A DNA stretch of 64,000 nt from Ahrensia sp. (GCA_002698425.1 NZXU01000085.1:10933-74932); one strand, 5' to 3'; shown: positions 18,349 through 28,378, counted from the first letter of the stretch. Translations and numbers: made by a program. The notes: generated by a model from the sequence alone, not told the origin.

Positions 18349-18588
18349 TTGCAAGTTCTCGTCAGAGACAACAACGTCGACCAGGCCCTTCGGGTCCTGA
18401 AGAAGAAATTGCAGCGCGAAGGCGTTTTCCGTGAGATGAAAGCCCGCCGCGCTTATGAAAAGCCGTCCGAAAAGCGCGCCCGCGAAAAGGGCGAGGCCGT
18501 TCGCCGCAACCGCAAGGCTGCGCGCAAGCTGGCGCAGCGCGAAGGCCTGCTGCCGGGCCGCAAGCGTCCGGCACCGCGCAGCCGATAA
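18349..18588 (+). CDS. rpsU: 30S ribosomal protein S21
   Basis: A 79-residue S21 with the family core [26 protein letters not shown], a basic middle ([20 protein letters not shown]) and an arginine/lysine-rich tail. S21 joins the small subunit late and aids mRNA base-pairing at initiation. The start is chosen as the TTG at 18349: the only ATG just upstream (18337) overlaps GAGG, which sits six bases before the TTG as an ideal Shine-Dalgarno, and orthologues begin at MQVLVRDN. A stable hairpin lies just past the stop. Confidence 0.93.
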   Translation: MQVLVRDNNVDQALRVLKKKLQREGVFREMKARRAYEKPSEKRAREKGEAVRRNRKAARKLAQREGLLPGRKRPAPRSR

Positions 18589-18604
18589 GACATGATTGTC
18601 GCCG

Positions 18605-18631
18605 GGCGCGGATCGCGTGACGATCCGCGCC
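18605..18631 (+). terminator. Stable hairpin 3' of rpsU (possible terminator)
   Basis: A perfect 11-base-pair GC-rich stem (GGCGCGGATCG / CGATCCGCGCC) with loop CGTGA begins 17 bases after the rpsU stop. No U-run follows, so it may be a Rho-assisted terminator or a 3'-protecting hairpin. Confidence 0.5.
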
Positions 18632-18682
18632 GGCGCATTCTCCCCGATTGCCCTTGATGGCTTCCCGGGCTAATGCTCGCCC

Positions 18683-20356
18683 ATGAGCCAAGCCCCTGAT
18701 GTTTTGCGCATCGCCGTCGCGCAATCGAACCCGACCGTCGGCGATATTGCCGGCAATCTTGCCAAGGCACGCGAAGCCCGCGCCGACGCGGCGCGTCACG
18801 GCGCCGATCTCGTTCTTTTCACCGAATTGTTCATCTCCGGCTACCCGCCGGAGGACCTCGTCATGAAGCCGGCCTTCCTGGCCGCTTGCGAGAAGGCGGT
18901 ACGGGAATTTGCCGAGGATACCGCCGATGGCGGCCCGGGCGTCGTGATCGGCGTGCCGCTAGCCCGCGGAACATTGCGGCACAATTCTGTGATGGTGCTC
19001 GATGGCGGCACGGTCACGGCCGAGCGCCACAAGGTCGACCTGCCGAATTACGGCGAATTCGACGAGAAGCGGGTCTTCCAGGAAGGCCCGATGCCAGGAC
19101 CGGTGGATTTCCGCGGCATTCGGCTCGGCATCCCGGTCTGCGAAGATATCTGGGGCGATCTCGGCGTCTGCGAAACGCTGGCTGAGAGCGGCGCGGAGAT
19201 CCTGCTGGTTCCCAACGGCTCGCCCTACTACCGGGGAAAGATCGATATCCGCCACCAGGTCGTCATACGGCAGGTGATCGAAAGCGACCTGCCGATTCTC
19301 TATGCCAACCAACTCGGTGGGCAGGATGAGCTGGTCTTCGACGGTGCGTCCTTCGCCTTCAACGCGGACCGCAAGCTCGCCTTCCAGATGAGCCAGTTCG
19401 AGGAGCAGGTGATCGTCACGACATGGCGGCGCGGCGAGGAAGGCTGGTTCTGCGACGAGGGGCCGATGTCGCGCATCCCGGAAGGCGAGGAGGCGGACTA
19501 CCGCGCCTGCATGCTGGGTCTTCGCGACTACGTCAACAAGAACGGCTTCAAGAGCGTCGTGCTGGGCCTTTCGGGCGGCATCGATTCCGCCATATGTGCG
19601 GCGCTTGCGGTCGATGCGTTGGGCGAGGAGCGCCTGCACGCGATCATGCTGCCCTACAAATACACCTCGTCGGAATCGCTGGCCGACGCCGAGATCTGCG
19701 CCCAGATGCTCGGCTGCCGCTACGATGTCGTGCCGATCAAGGAGCCGGTCGAGGGGTTCATGTCATCGCTGTCGGAGCTGTTCGAGGGCACCGAAAGCGG
19801 TATCACCGAGGAAAACCTGCAGAGCCGGACGCGTGGCACCATCCTGATGGCGGTTTCCAACAAGTTCGGCTCGATGGTCGTGACGACCGGCAACAAGTCG
19901 GAGATGAGCGTTGGCTACGCGACGCTCTATGGCGACATGAATGGCGGCTTCAATCCGATCAAGGATCTGTACAAGATGCAGGTCTATGCGCTGGCGCGCT
20001 GGCGCAACGCGCACACGCCGCCCGGCGCGCTCGGCCCGACCGGCATGGTCATTCCGCAGAATATCATCGACAAGGAGCCGTCGGCGGAGCTTCGGCCCGA
20101 CCAGACCGACCAGGATTCGCTGCCGCCTTATCCGGTGCTCGACGACATCCTCGAAAGCCTGGTCGAACACGAGATGGCGGTCGATGACATCGTCGCCCGT
20201 GGCCACGCCCGCGACCTGGTCCACCGTATTGAACACCTGCTCTACATCGCCGAATACAAACGCCGGCAGTCGGCGCCGGGCGTGAAGATCACCCGCAAGA
20301 ATTTTGGCCGCGACCGACGCTATCCGATCACCAACCGGTTCCGCGACCGGACGTAA
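18683..20356 (+). CDS. nadE: Glutamine-dependent NAD+ synthetase
   Basis: A 557-residue two-domain enzyme. Residues ~1-260 are a nitrilase-type glutaminase with the Glu-Lys-Cys triad visible in FTELFISGYPPEDL, HKVDLPNYGEFDE and GIPVCEDIW. Residues ~270-557 are the synthetase domain with the ATP-pyrophosphatase loop LGLSGGIDSA and the NKSEMSVGYATLYGD motif. It amidates nicotinic acid adenine dinucleotide using ammonia channelled from glutamine. Length is typical of the alphaproteobacterial form. It follows rpsU by 94 bases and precedes an MFS gene by 74 bases. Confidence 0.95.
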   Translation: MSQAPDVLRIAVAQSNPTVGDIAGNLAKAREARADAARHGADLVLFTELFISGYPPEDLVMKPAFLAACEKAVREFAEDTADGGPGVVIGVPLARGTLRHNSVMVLDGGTVTAERHKVDLPNYGEFDEKRVFQEGPMPGPVDFRGIRLGIPVCEDIWGDLGVCETLAESGAEILLVPNGSPYYRGKIDIRHQVVIRQVIESDLPILYANQLGGQDELVFDGASFAFNADRKLAFQMSQFEEQVIVTTWRRGEEGWFCDEGPMSRIPEGEEADYRACMLGLRDYVNKNGFKSVVLGLSGGIDSAICAALAVDALGEERLHAIMLPYKYTSSESLADAEICAQMLGCRYDVVPIKEPVEGFMSSLSELFEGTESGITEENLQSRTRGTILMAVSNKFGSMVVTTGNKSEMSVGYATLYGDMNGGFNPIKDLYKMQVYALARWRNAHTPPGALGPTGMVIPQNIIDKEPSAELRPDQTDQDSLPPYPVLDDILESLVEHEMAVDDIVARGHARDLVHRIEHLLYIAEYKRRQSAPGVKITRKNFGRDRRYPITNRFRDRT

Positions 20357-20430
20357 ACGGTACGGATCGTCCCGCGGCGTGATCCCGGTTTAGATTTGAG
20401 AAACCTCCCCGAGTCTGCGATCAGTCGGGA

Positions 20431-21675
20431 ATGAGGATGTTCCCGTTCCTGCGCGAAAACGCCCGTTGGCTCGCCGGCGGGTTTCTGCTGACGTTTTTCG
20501 CGAGTTACGGCCAGAATTTCTATGTTGCTTTGTCTAGCGGCGGTATTCGCGAGGATCTCGGGCTGAGCCACGGCGAATTCGGCGGGCTCTACATGTTTGC
20601 CACGCTGGCGAGCGCCGCAGCGATTCCGTTCGCCGGGCGGTTCGCGGACACGATGCCGATCGAACGCTATGCGGGCCTGGTCATCCTCGGCCTCGGGGCG
20701 TGCATGCTGCTACTCGCCAATGCGTGGTCGGCGGTCACGGTCTTCGTCGCGATTGCCGGGCTGCGAATGTTCGGCCAAGGGCTTATGAACCAGACCGCGA
20801 TGACGGCAATAGGGCGTTGGTTTTCGCTCAACCGAGGCAAGGCGATGTCGACAGCAGCGCTCGGCCACCAGTTCTCCGAGAGCGTCATGCCCATCAGCTT
20901 CGTGGCGCTTGCAGCGTTTGCCGGCTGGCGAGAGGCATGGATGATGAATGCCGCGCTCTTCATCCTGATCGTGTTGCCGGCGGTCTTCCTGTTGATGCGA
21001 AAGCCGCGCGCGCAATCTGCCGCCGAAGCGGAGTATCGGGACGAGGGGCGGCAATGGGCGTCTGGCGAGATGCTTCGCGATCCGCTGTTCTGGCTGCTGA
21101 TGCCCGGGCTGATCGCTCCGTCCCTGATCGGGACGACGGTGTTCTTTCACCAGGTCTATCTGACCGAGCTGCGCGGTTGGGCGTTGGCGCAATTCGCCGG
21201 CGCGACACCGGTGCTGTCGGTTTTCGCTGTGGTCGCGACATTCGCGACGGGGGTCGTGACGGACCGGTTTCATTCCGCGGTCATGTTGCCCGTCATGCTT
21301 GTCGCCATGGCCGTCGCCACGCTGGCGCTTGGCGTGATGTCGTCCGCCTATGCGATCCTGATCTTCATGGCGGGCATGGGGGTGGCTTTCGGCGTCTATT
21401 CGGTCGTTTTCGGCGCCATCTGGCCGGAATTGTACGGCACGCGGCACCTTGGCGCCGTCAAATCGCTCGTGACCGCGATCATGGTCTTCGTCTCGGCGAT
21501 CGGTCCGGGGTTGAGCGGCTGGCTGATCGATGCCGGCGTTTCGCTGCCGTCAATGATCGAGACCATGGCGATCTATGCAGCTGTCTCGGCGGTCTTGGTC
21601 GCATTCGCCGAACCTGCCGCGCGGAGGCGTGCGGCGGTTCGCAAATCGATTCCGGTTGACGCCGCAATCCCCTAA
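20431..21675 (+). CDS. MFS transporter (paralogue A)
   Basis: A 414-residue major-facilitator protein with 12 predicted helices. The start of the domain, ENARWLAGGFLLTFFASYGQ, and the loop after helix 8 (FFHQVYLTELRGW) are nearly shared with the transporter at 24646-25881, showing a duplication. The central RGKAMSTAALGHQFSE stretch and GIREDLGLSHGEFG suggest the oxalate/formate-antiporter-like branch, but the substrate is unknown. An alternative start at the third codon (20437) has the better-spaced GGGA. It converges on the small secreted-protein gene at 21684, eight bases away. Confidence 0.85.
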   Translation: MRMFPFLRENARWLAGGFLLTFFASYGQNFYVALSSGGIREDLGLSHGEFGGLYMFATLASAAAIPFAGRFADTMPIERYAGLVILGLGACMLLLANAWSAVTVFVAIAGLRMFGQGLMNQTAMTAIGRWFSLNRGKAMSTAALGHQFSESVMPISFVALAAFAGWREAWMMNAALFILIVLPAVFLLMRKPRAQSAAEAEYRDEGRQWASGEMLRDPLFWLLMPGLIAPSLIGTTVFFHQVYLTELRGWALAQFAGATPVLSVFAVVATFATGVVTDRFHSAVMLPVMLVAMAVATLALGVMSSAYAILIFMAGMGVAFGVYSVVFGAIWPELYGTRHLGAVKSLVTAIMVFVSAIGPGLSGWLIDAGVSLPSMIETMAIYAAVSAVLVAFAEPAARRRAAVRKSIPVDAAIP

Positions 21676-21683
21676 AATGCTGT

Positions 21684-22082
21684 CTATTTCGGGGTCCAGA
21701 CCTCGGTTCCGATCTTGTCGGAGCCGCCATAGGTCCAGACGCCTTTCCAGGTGCCGTCGTCCTGCTCGACGTAGAATGCGAGTCCGAAGCTCCGTCCGGA
21801 GATGTAGCCGACGGCCAGCGTATCGTCGCCGGCATCGGCCGGTCCCATCATCGAACGCCCCTTGACGGGCGCGGCTCCAAGAGCAGAGCCGGTATAGCGG
21901 GTGCCGGCGATATCCCAGATCACCTCATAGGTTTCGCCCGTCTGGCGGACCGACACCGACCCTCGATAGGTGCCATTCGCACCGGGATTCGTGCCAGTGA
22001 CAGCGTAGTCGCCTTCAGGGCCGGCGAGGGCGCACACGACCCCGGCAAAGAAGACCCCGCACGCGCCCAGCAAAGTTTTCAT
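21684..22082 (-). CDS. Small secreted protein, unknown function
   Basis: A 132-residue protein with a signal peptide (about residues 1-20, cleavage near CALAG) and a beta-rich body: GDYAVTGTNPGANGTYRGSVSV, YEVIWDIAGTRYTGSALG and FGLAFYVEQDDGTWKGVW. This repeating pattern of short strands resembles the lipocalin-like 'fibrinogen-like' secreted proteins common in rhizobia, but I do not recognise a named family. The start at 22082 has GAGGAAA eight bases upstream. It diverges from the diguanylate cyclase gene. Confidence 0.75.
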   Translation of the reverse strand: MKTLLGACGVFFAGVVCALAGPEGDYAVTGTNPGANGTYRGSVSVRQTGETYEVIWDIAGTRYTGSALGAAPVKGRSMMGPADAGDDTLAVGYISGRSFGLAFYVEQDDGTWKGVWTYGGSDKIGTEVWTPK

Positions 22083-22227
22083 CGCCGATTTCCTCTTCTT
22101 GTCGCATGTTTTGAGCATCGCACCGTGGACGCCGGCTTTCAATCGCAAGCGGCCGGAGATGCTTTGCGCGGGTCAATCGTCTGTTCAGTTCTTTCGGCTA
22201 TGGTCCCGTGCAAACAAGGGCTACGGC

Positions 22228-23706
22228 ATGACTACATTCGATTTGTCGCTGGCGGCTGCGAGGACCGGGGTTGCCAGAAGGGTCTATCTGGCCGCGGGTG
22301 CTATGGTCATCGCTTTTGTGGCGACGATTGCGATCGTCATCCAATTTTCGACCCGGGAAGCCGACAGGTTCGCGCTTGACGCCGACATGCGGTCGACGAG
22401 CCTGGAGTTCGACAGGATGGCCCAGGAAGCGATCCGGGAGCATTCCGAGATCGCCTTCTGGGACGCTGCCGTCGAAGCCCTGGCGGAAAAGGGCGGCGAG
22501 GACATGGACTTCGTCCAGGAGCAGATCGCCGACTGGATGATCGACGGGCTCGGTTACGAGTGGGCCGTCACTGTCGCGCCCGACGGTGAGGCGGGCGTCG
22601 CGGTCATTGGCGACCAGATCCTGCGCAATCCCGGAAATCTCTCCATTGTCGAAGCGAATGCCGATCTGACCGCCGCAGCGCGTCGATATTTCGAAGCCAA
22701 GCGCGTGAGCGCAGGAAACGGTTTTCTCGTTCCGGCTGGAAATGACAACGTCGTGCGTGGATTGCAGGCGACGGCGATCCGGAACTGGGACGGCGTGCCT
22801 GGCATCGCGATCGCGCAGGTCATCGTGCCGGAGACCGAGGATTTCGCGATCAAGGACGGCGAGGACACGGTCTTCGTCGCGTTCAAGCCGCTGACGCGGC
22901 AAGCGGTCACTGAACTTGGCCACCGTTTGGGGCTGCCTGCGCCGGATGTGGTGCCGTTCATTCCGTCGAACCTGCCGATTTCGCATATCGTGCTGCCGAA
23001 CGCCGGCGCGGCTCCGGAACTGGCTTTCCGGTGGCATCCGCGCGCGCCGCGCCCGGCGATCATCCAAGCGGTTGCACCGGTGGCGATCGGCCTCTGCGCG
23101 CTGATCTGCGCGGTGCTGGTCTATATCGTGACGCGGCATGGACGCGCCTTGCGCGCCCTTGCCGAGAGCGAGGAACGTAACCGCCACATGGCGGCGCATG
23201 ATGCGCTGACCGGACTGCCCAACCGCCACCAGTTCGACCAGGCATTCGAGAAACTCATCGGCGGGAGCGATCCGGTGGCGATCATTTGTATCGATCTCGA
23301 CCGCTTCAAGGATGTGAACGACACATTCGGTCATCATGCCGGCGACGCCGTCCTGCGCGCGGTCGCGCAGAGGTTCCAGGACCGTATCGCCGATCACGGT
23401 ATCGTTGCACGGATCGGCGGCGACGAATTCATCGCGGCCGTAACGAAAGAGGTCGACAGCGATCACCTGCAAAGGCTCGGCGACAGCCTTGTCGCGGATG
23501 CCTCCGAGCCGGTTTCCTACCACGGCCATACATTGAAGATCGGGGCCAGTGTCGGGATTGCGATCTGGCCGCGGGACGGGCGCGCCGCGCGAGAGGTGAT
23601 CACGGCCGCCGACCAGTTCCTCTATCGTTCGAAGGGCGAGGGACGCGGCCGGACCACGATTGCCGACGCGGAAGAAAAGCCGGAGAGTGAACGGCTCAGC
23701 GCCTAA
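22228..23706 (+). CDS. CHASE4-GGDEF diguanylate cyclase
   Basis: A 492-residue membrane-anchored cyclase. A first membrane helix (~residues 22-42) is followed by a periplasmic CHASE4-type sensor (~45-265; signature HSEIAFWDAAVEAL), a second helix (~285-305) and a GGDEF domain (~320-480). The active site is intact (ARIGGDEF) with the metal/substrate motif DLDRFKDVNDTFGHHAGD. The RxxD inhibitory site is not at the usual distance. The start is the ATG at 22228 with AAGGG upstream. It ends overlapping the convergent VIT1/CCC1 gene by four bases. The ligand is unknown. Confidence 0.9.
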   Translation: MTTFDLSLAAARTGVARRVYLAAGAMVIAFVATIAIVIQFSTREADRFALDADMRSTSLEFDRMAQEAIREHSEIAFWDAAVEALAEKGGEDMDFVQEQIADWMIDGLGYEWAVTVAPDGEAGVAVIGDQILRNPGNLSIVEANADLTAAARRYFEAKRVSAGNGFLVPAGNDNVVRGLQATAIRNWDGVPGIAIAQVIVPETEDFAIKDGEDTVFVAFKPLTRQAVTELGHRLGLPAPDVVPFIPSNLPISHIVLPNAGAAPELAFRWHPRAPRPAIIQAVAPVAIGLCALICAVLVYIVTRHGRALRALAESEERNRHMAAHDALTGLPNRHQFDQAFEKLIGGSDPVAIICIDLDRFKDVNDTFGHHAGDAVLRAVAQRFQDRIADHGIVARIGGDEFIAAVTKEVDSDHLQRLGDSLVADASEPVSYHGHTLKIGASVGIAIWPRDGRAAREVITAADQFLYRSKGEGRGRTTIADAEEKPESERLSA

Positions 23707-24431
23707 GCCGACGCCCAGTCTCGCAGCAGATATCCGATCAGGAAGGCCGCGCCCGCGGCAGCGAGACCGATCACGAGCGTCTCGATTCCGGACTTCCACC
23801 ACGGCGTGACCGCCCAGCGGCTCTTCATCGAACCGATGGCGAAGAAGACGGCCGACGTCAGGGTGAGCGCCACGGGCATAGCCTGGTCTGCCGGCATGAG
23901 CATATAGGGCAGAAGCGGCACCGCGCCGCAAATCAGGAACGCGGCGAAGGTGGAGAGTGCCGAGGTCATCGGATCGCGCATGGTGATCGCCTGACCATGT
24001 TCCTCGGTCAGCATCATTGCGATCCACCGTTCGCGGTCCGACGTGATCGCCTCGACAGCGTGCTCCAGCGTGTCGCCGGAGAGCCCCTTCATAGCCATGA
24101 TCTGGCGAATTTCCTCGCGTTCCCCTTCGGGATCCAGCGAGATATGGCGAATTTCCATCTCCCGCAGGCGGTCGCGGTCGTCGATCTCCGTCTTGGTGCC
24201 AGAATAGTTGCTGGCCGCCATGGAAAGGCCGTCAGCGAGGAGGTTGGCGAGGCCGAGAATGATGACGACATGCGCCGACAGCGACGCGCCCACCACGCCC
24301 GCCACGATGGCGAAGGTGGTGACGGCGCCGTCGATGCCGCCATAGACCCAATCGCGCAGGTAATTGGGCTTGTGACCATCCGCGAGGCGAAGACGGATCG
24401 CCTCGGCCGTGTGTTTGTGTTCGAGCCGCAT
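23703..24431 (-). CDS. VIT1/CCC1-family metal (Fe/Mn) transporter
   Basis: A 242-residue membrane protein with five predicted helices. The N-terminal DWVYGGIDGAVTTFAIVAGVVGA and GLANLLADGLSMAASNYSGTKTE stretches are signatures of the VIT1/CCC1 family, which carries Fe(II) or Mn(II) out of the cytoplasm. A hydrophilic, acidic region (EMEIRHISLDPEGEREEI...EEHG) corresponds to the metal-binding domain between helices 2 and 3. It converges on the cyclase gene and is divergent from the second MFS gene across 214 bases. Metal preference cannot be inferred. Confidence 0.9.
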   Translation of the reverse strand: MRLEHKHTAEAIRLRLADGHKPNYLRDWVYGGIDGAVTTFAIVAGVVGASLSAHVVIILGLANLLADGLSMAASNYSGTKTEIDDRDRLREMEIRHISLDPEGEREEIRQIMAMKGLSGDTLEHAVEAITSDRERWIAMMLTEEHGQAITMRDPMTSALSTFAAFLICGAVPLLPYMLMPADQAMPVALTLTSAVFFAIGSMKSRWAVTPWWKSGIETLVIGLAAAGAAFLIGYLLRDWASA

Positions 24432-24645
24432 TTCTCCGGCTACTGTAGGCGTTTGCGATGCCGCCGGGAACTCTCCTTTGGGTTTATCCGCTATCCGATT
24501 TCGTCACCGTCGATTGCGTCGACGCCGGCTTTGTGATCAAGCTTTCCTGCACATCAGCGATCGCTAGCTTTTTCCTTTCACCGACAACCCCTGCCGCCCG
24601 CGCGGCGACCGGATTACCGGTCTTCTTGTATTTACGGACGCCGCC

Positions 24646-25881
24646 ATGTCGTTCATCCGATTCCTGGCCGAGAATGCCCGCTGGCTCGCGGGCGGATTTC
24701 TGCTGACCTTCTTCTCCGCCTTCGGGCAGACCTTCTTCATCTCGCTGTCGGCCGACGGGATCCGAAGCGAGTACGGGCTCAGCCATGGCGGGTTCGGCAC
24801 GCTCTATATGGGCGCGACGCTGGCAAGCGCTCTGACCCTGCCGCAACTCGGCAAGATCGTCGACCGTTTCAGCGTCTCCCGCGTGGTGCTCCTGACCGCG
24901 CCGATGCTAGCGCTCGCCTGCGTGCTGATGGCGTGGTCGCATGCGCTCGCCCTGCTGGTGATCACGATCTACGGGCTGCGGCTTTTCGGGCAGGGGATGA
25001 TGACGCATATCGCCATGACGGCGATGGGCAAATGGTTCGCCGCCCAGCGCGGCCGCGCCGTCTCGGTCTCGGCGATCGGGATGAATTTCGGCGAAGCGCT
25101 CTATCCTCTCGCCTTCGTCGTCCTTGCCGGCGCAATCGGGTGGCGCAATTCCTGGCTTGTCGCGGCGGCGGTCATGCTGCTGGTCGCGCTACCGGCGATC
25201 TACTTCCTGATGCGCGTGGAGCGCGAGCCGCAGAGCACGGTGACGCGCAAGGATGCGCCGGCGGCGCGCAACTGGACCCGCGGCGAGGTGCTGCGCGATC
25301 CGGCCTTCTATCTGCTGCTGACCGGCGTGCTGGCGCCGCCCTTTATCGGGACTACGATCTTCTTCCACCAGATCTACCTCGTCGAACTCCGCGGCTGGGA
25401 TCGCGAAACCTTCGCCGCATCCTTCGTCGTCATGTCTTCGATGACGGTGGTCTTCTCGCTTGTCTGCGGCGGGCTCGTCGACCGGTTTTCCTCCGTGCGC
25501 CTTTTGCCGGTCTTTCTCGCGCCGCTTTCGATCGCGTGTTTTGTCCTGGCCGTTTCCGATGCTGTCTGGGCGCCCTTTGTTTTCATGGGATTGCTTGGCG
25601 TTTCCTACGGCTTTTCCACCACGCTGTTCGGATCGGTTTGGCCGGAGGTCTACGGGACGGCGCATCTCGGCTCCATTCGCTCCTTCATCGTCGCGGTCAT
25701 GGTGTTCATGACGGCGGTCGGACCGGGCCTAACGGGCACACTGATCGATCTGGGCGTATCCTATCCGGGGCAGATCTTCGTCATGGGGCTCTATTGTATC
25801 GCCGCCAGCCTCGTACTCTTCACCGTTTCCAGGCGACTGGTGGCGCGTGAAGCGCCGCACGGTGCCGAAGCCTTGCAATGA
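24646..25881 (+). CDS. MFS transporter (paralogue B)
   Basis: A 411-residue, 12-helix major-facilitator protein closely related to the one at 20431-21675: both share ENARWLAGGFLLTFF at the N terminus, IGTTxFFHQxYLxELRGW after helix 7 and the GSVWPE(V/L)YGTxHLG motif of the last third. The duplicates are separated by a diguanylate cyclase and a metal carrier, so the pair was split or duplicated non-tandemly. The substrate is unknown. gltX starts 57 bases downstream on the same strand. Confidence 0.85.
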   Translation: MSFIRFLAENARWLAGGFLLTFFSAFGQTFFISLSADGIRSEYGLSHGGFGTLYMGATLASALTLPQLGKIVDRFSVSRVVLLTAPMLALACVLMAWSHALALLVITIYGLRLFGQGMMTHIAMTAMGKWFAAQRGRAVSVSAIGMNFGEALYPLAFVVLAGAIGWRNSWLVAAAVMLLVALPAIYFLMRVEREPQSTVTRKDAPAARNWTRGEVLRDPAFYLLLTGVLAPPFIGTTIFFHQIYLVELRGWDRETFAASFVVMSSMTVVFSLVCGGLVDRFSSVRLLPVFLAPLSIACFVLAVSDAVWAPFVFMGLLGVSYGFSTTLFGSVWPEVYGTAHLGSIRSFIVAVMVFMTAVGPGLTGTLIDLGVSYPGQIFVMGLYCIAASLVLFTVSRRLVAREAPHGAEALQ

Positions 25882-25938
25882 GGCCGGGCGAGGGGTAACC
25901 GCTGCCGCGTAACACTCCACCGAGACCGAACCTTATCC

Positions 25939-27318
25939 ATGTCCGTCACCGTCCGCTTCGCGCCATCGCCCACCGGCAATATCCATATCGGCAACGTGCG
26001 CACCGCCCTGTTCAACTGGCTCTATGCGCTGAAGCACGGCGGCCGTTTCATCCTGCGGTTCGATGATACGGATGTAGCGCGTTCGAAGCAGGAATATGCC
26101 GACCAGATCGCCATCGACCTGAACTGGCTCGGCGTTCATCCGCATCAGGTCGAATATCAGTCGAAGCGCGGCGCGGCGCATGATGCGGCTGTCGAGACGT
26201 TGAAGCAGGCCGGCTTGCTCTATCCCTGCTACGAGACGCCGGAGGAATTGGAACGCCGCCGCAAGATCCGGCTGTCGCGCAGGCTGCCTCCGGTCTACGG
26301 ACGCGAGGCGCTGAAGCTCGCCGATGACGAAAAGTCGGCGTTCGAGACCGATGGCCGCAAGCCACATTGGCGCTTCCTGCTGCCGAATTTTGCCAGCGAT
26401 CCCTTCGAAACGCAGCGCACCGAAATTCATTGGGACGATGTCGTGCGTGGGCCGCAGACGGTCGATCTCGCGTCGATGTCCGATCCGGTGCTGATCCGCG
26501 AGGACGGCAGCTATCTCTACACGCTGCCCTCCGTGGTCGATGACATCGATCTCGGCGTCACCCATGTCATCCGGGGCGACGATCATGTGACGAATACGGG
26601 CGCGCAGATTGCCCTGTTTAGGGCGCTGGGGGCCGAGGCTCCGGCCTTCGGACATCACAATCTCCTGACGACAACCACAGGCGAAGGGCTGTCGAAGCGC
26701 TCCGGCGCACTGTCGATCAAGGCGCTGCACGAAGCCGGCTACGAGCCGATGGCCGTCGTCTCGTTGGCGGTGCTGATCGGCACCTCGGAAGCGGTCGCGG
26801 CCGCGCCTTCGCTGGAAGCGATGGCGGAGAGCTTCGACCCCTCTTCGAGTTCGAAATCTGCAGCGAAATTCGACCCGGCCGAACTGGATGTACTCAACCG
26901 GCAGATCGTCCATGAGTTGCCGTTCGCAGCTGTGTCAGACCGCCTCGCGGCGGTCGGTATCGATGTCACGGACCTGCGCGCCGAAACCTTCTGGGCGGTC
27001 ATCCGCGCCAATGTCGAGAAGGTAGAGGATGCGGCGGACTGGTGGGCGATCGTCACGAAGGCGCCGGCAAAAGATGCCGTGCTCGAAGGCGAGGATCTCG
27101 CTTATGTCCGTGAGGCCTTCGATCTTTTGCCCGATGGCGAGATCGGCGAGGCGACCTGGGGCGAGTGGACCTCGGCGGTGAAATCGGCAACCGGCCGCAA
27201 GGGCCGGGTGCTGTTCATGCCGCTTCGCATCGCCCTTACCGGTCGGTCGTCCGGTCCCGAGATTGCAGATCTATTGCCTCTTCTGGGGCGGGAAGAAATT
27301 CTGGCCCGACGACCCTGA
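25939..27318 (+). CDS. gltX: Glutamyl-tRNA synthetase
   Basis: A 459-residue class I synthetase that charges tRNA-Glu. The HIGH signature appears as [11 protein letters not shown] (residues 9-19) and KMSKS as GLSKRSG near residue 253. The long anticodon-binding helical C-terminal part ends [14 protein letters not shown], as in other alphaproteobacterial GltX. Many alphaproteobacteria carry two gltX genes, one acting on tRNA-Gln as well; which type this is cannot be settled here. Its last 83 bases overlap the convergent DUF2865 gene. Confidence 0.95.
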   Translation: MSVTVRFAPSPTGNIHIGNVRTALFNWLYALKHGGRFILRFDDTDVARSKQEYADQIAIDLNWLGVHPHQVEYQSKRGAAHDAAVETLKQAGLLYPCYETPEELERRRKIRLSRRLPPVYGREALKLADDEKSAFETDGRKPHWRFLLPNFASDPFETQRTEIHWDDVVRGPQTVDLASMSDPVLIREDGSYLYTLPSVVDDIDLGVTHVIRGDDHVTNTGAQIALFRALGAEAPAFGHHNLLTTTTGEGLSKRSGALSIKALHEAGYEPMAVVSLAVLIGTSEAVAAAPSLEAMAESFDPSSSSKSAAKFDPAELDVLNRQIVHELPFAAVSDRLAAVGIDVTDLRAETFWAVIRANVEKVEDAADWWAIVTKAPAKDAVLEGEDLAYVREAFDLLPDGEIGEATWGEWTSAVKSATGRKGRVLFMPLRIALTGRSSGPEIADLLPLLGREEILARRP

Positions 27319-28378
27319 CCTTCCGGGAGCCATCCGCCTCGTCCTCGCTCATTTCGCTCGCAATGTCTGCTCCGTCAGTGCCCGGTTCGGACCCGGTCGC
27401 TTGCGGCGTGATGTCTATCGGATCCGGTGTTTCTGCGTCGTCCGGCATCGGCGTGGCGGCCATATCCGGTTGGCTGGTCGCTGCGTTGCCTGGTTCAGGC
27501 TCAAGCCTCGCCGTCGTCGGCTGTGCCTGGCAGGTGCAGGACGGATCCGCCTGTTCCGGGTTGAGCTTGCGGTAGAGGAATGCCTGCGGAAGGGCCGTAT
27601 AGGGCTGGCCCTGCAGCGAGATCATCGCTTCGCTCTCCTGGTCCGGCACGCGGTGGAAAAAGAGCTTCGCCTCGGTGCCGGGGCACATGGATTCGCAGGT
27701 ATCGGCATCGCGGCTGAGGAAATCGAAGCCGGTCGAAAACGAAATCGGGAAGTAGTAGCCGTCGCATGTGCGCACGCACAATGTACGGAAGGTGCCCGGC
27801 ATATAGGGAATGGTGATCTCGTTCGCATCGGCAGGGGCAGGCGGTGTCATCAGCGCCGTATCGCTCTCGACATTCGGATCATAGAGCCGTTGGCGGCCGA
27901 TTCCCTCACGCACGATGATGCGCGATTTAAGGCGCGAGCGATCGGGGGCTTCCGGGATCACCGTGATCGAATGCGGCTCTGTTCGGGCGACGCGCTGCGG
28001 CGCATTGCAGCCGTTGCGTTCGAGCTGCGTTCCGATCGCGCGAATCTGAGCGGCGTTGCGACCGCCGGACAGGCGGTCGCGCTGGCGTTCCAGCGCATCG
28101 AGATTGGCGTTCATCTCCTGGATGGTGCGGTAGAGCGACTGGCACTCCGCCGAAGAATTGGCGAAACAGCCGCGCCTTTCCTGCATTGCGCGGGTCTTCG
28201 CGATTTCCTCGACCTGTCGCGCTGCCGCCTCGGCGTAGCGTTGGGCTTGGGCCGACGTGCCCGGTCCGATGGCGCTGGCTCCGCGCAACTGGGCGCGCAG
28301 ATCGTCGCATATATCGGCCTGCGCGCCGGCTGCCGAGAGCAATAGAGCGCCCGCGGCGCAAGCGGCGAGTGTCCGCAT
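27236..28378 (-). CDS. DUF2865-domain secreted protein
   Basis: A 380-residue exported protein. A signal peptide (cleavage near GAQAD, residue 23) is followed by a helical, coiled-coil-like region (~40-120) and the cysteine-containing DUF2865 core: [49 protein letters not shown] and [12 protein letters not shown]. The last ~90 residues are Thr/Pro/Glu-rich and probably disordered. The family is found in rhizobia and has no assigned function. The start at 28378 begins the signal peptide. The tail is encoded antisense to the end of gltX over 83 bases. Confidence 0.85.
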   Translation of the reverse strand: MRTLAACAAGALLLSAAGAQADICDDLRAQLRGASAIGPGTSAQAQRYAEAAARQVEEIAKTRAMQERRGCFANSSAECQSLYRTIQEMNANLDALERQRDRLSGGRNAAQIRAIGTQLERNGCNAPQRVARTEPHSITVIPEAPDRSRLKSRIIVREGIGRQRLYDPNVESDTALMTPPAPADANEITIPYMPGTFRTLCVRTCDGYYFPISFSTGFDFLSRDADTCESMCPGTEAKLFFHRVPDQESEAMISLQGQPYTALPQAFLYRKLNPEQADPSCTCQAQPTTARLEPEPGNAATSQPDMAATPMPDDAETPDPIDITPQATGSEPGTDGADIASEMSEDEADGSRKVRVVGPEFLPAPEEAIDLQSRDRTTDR

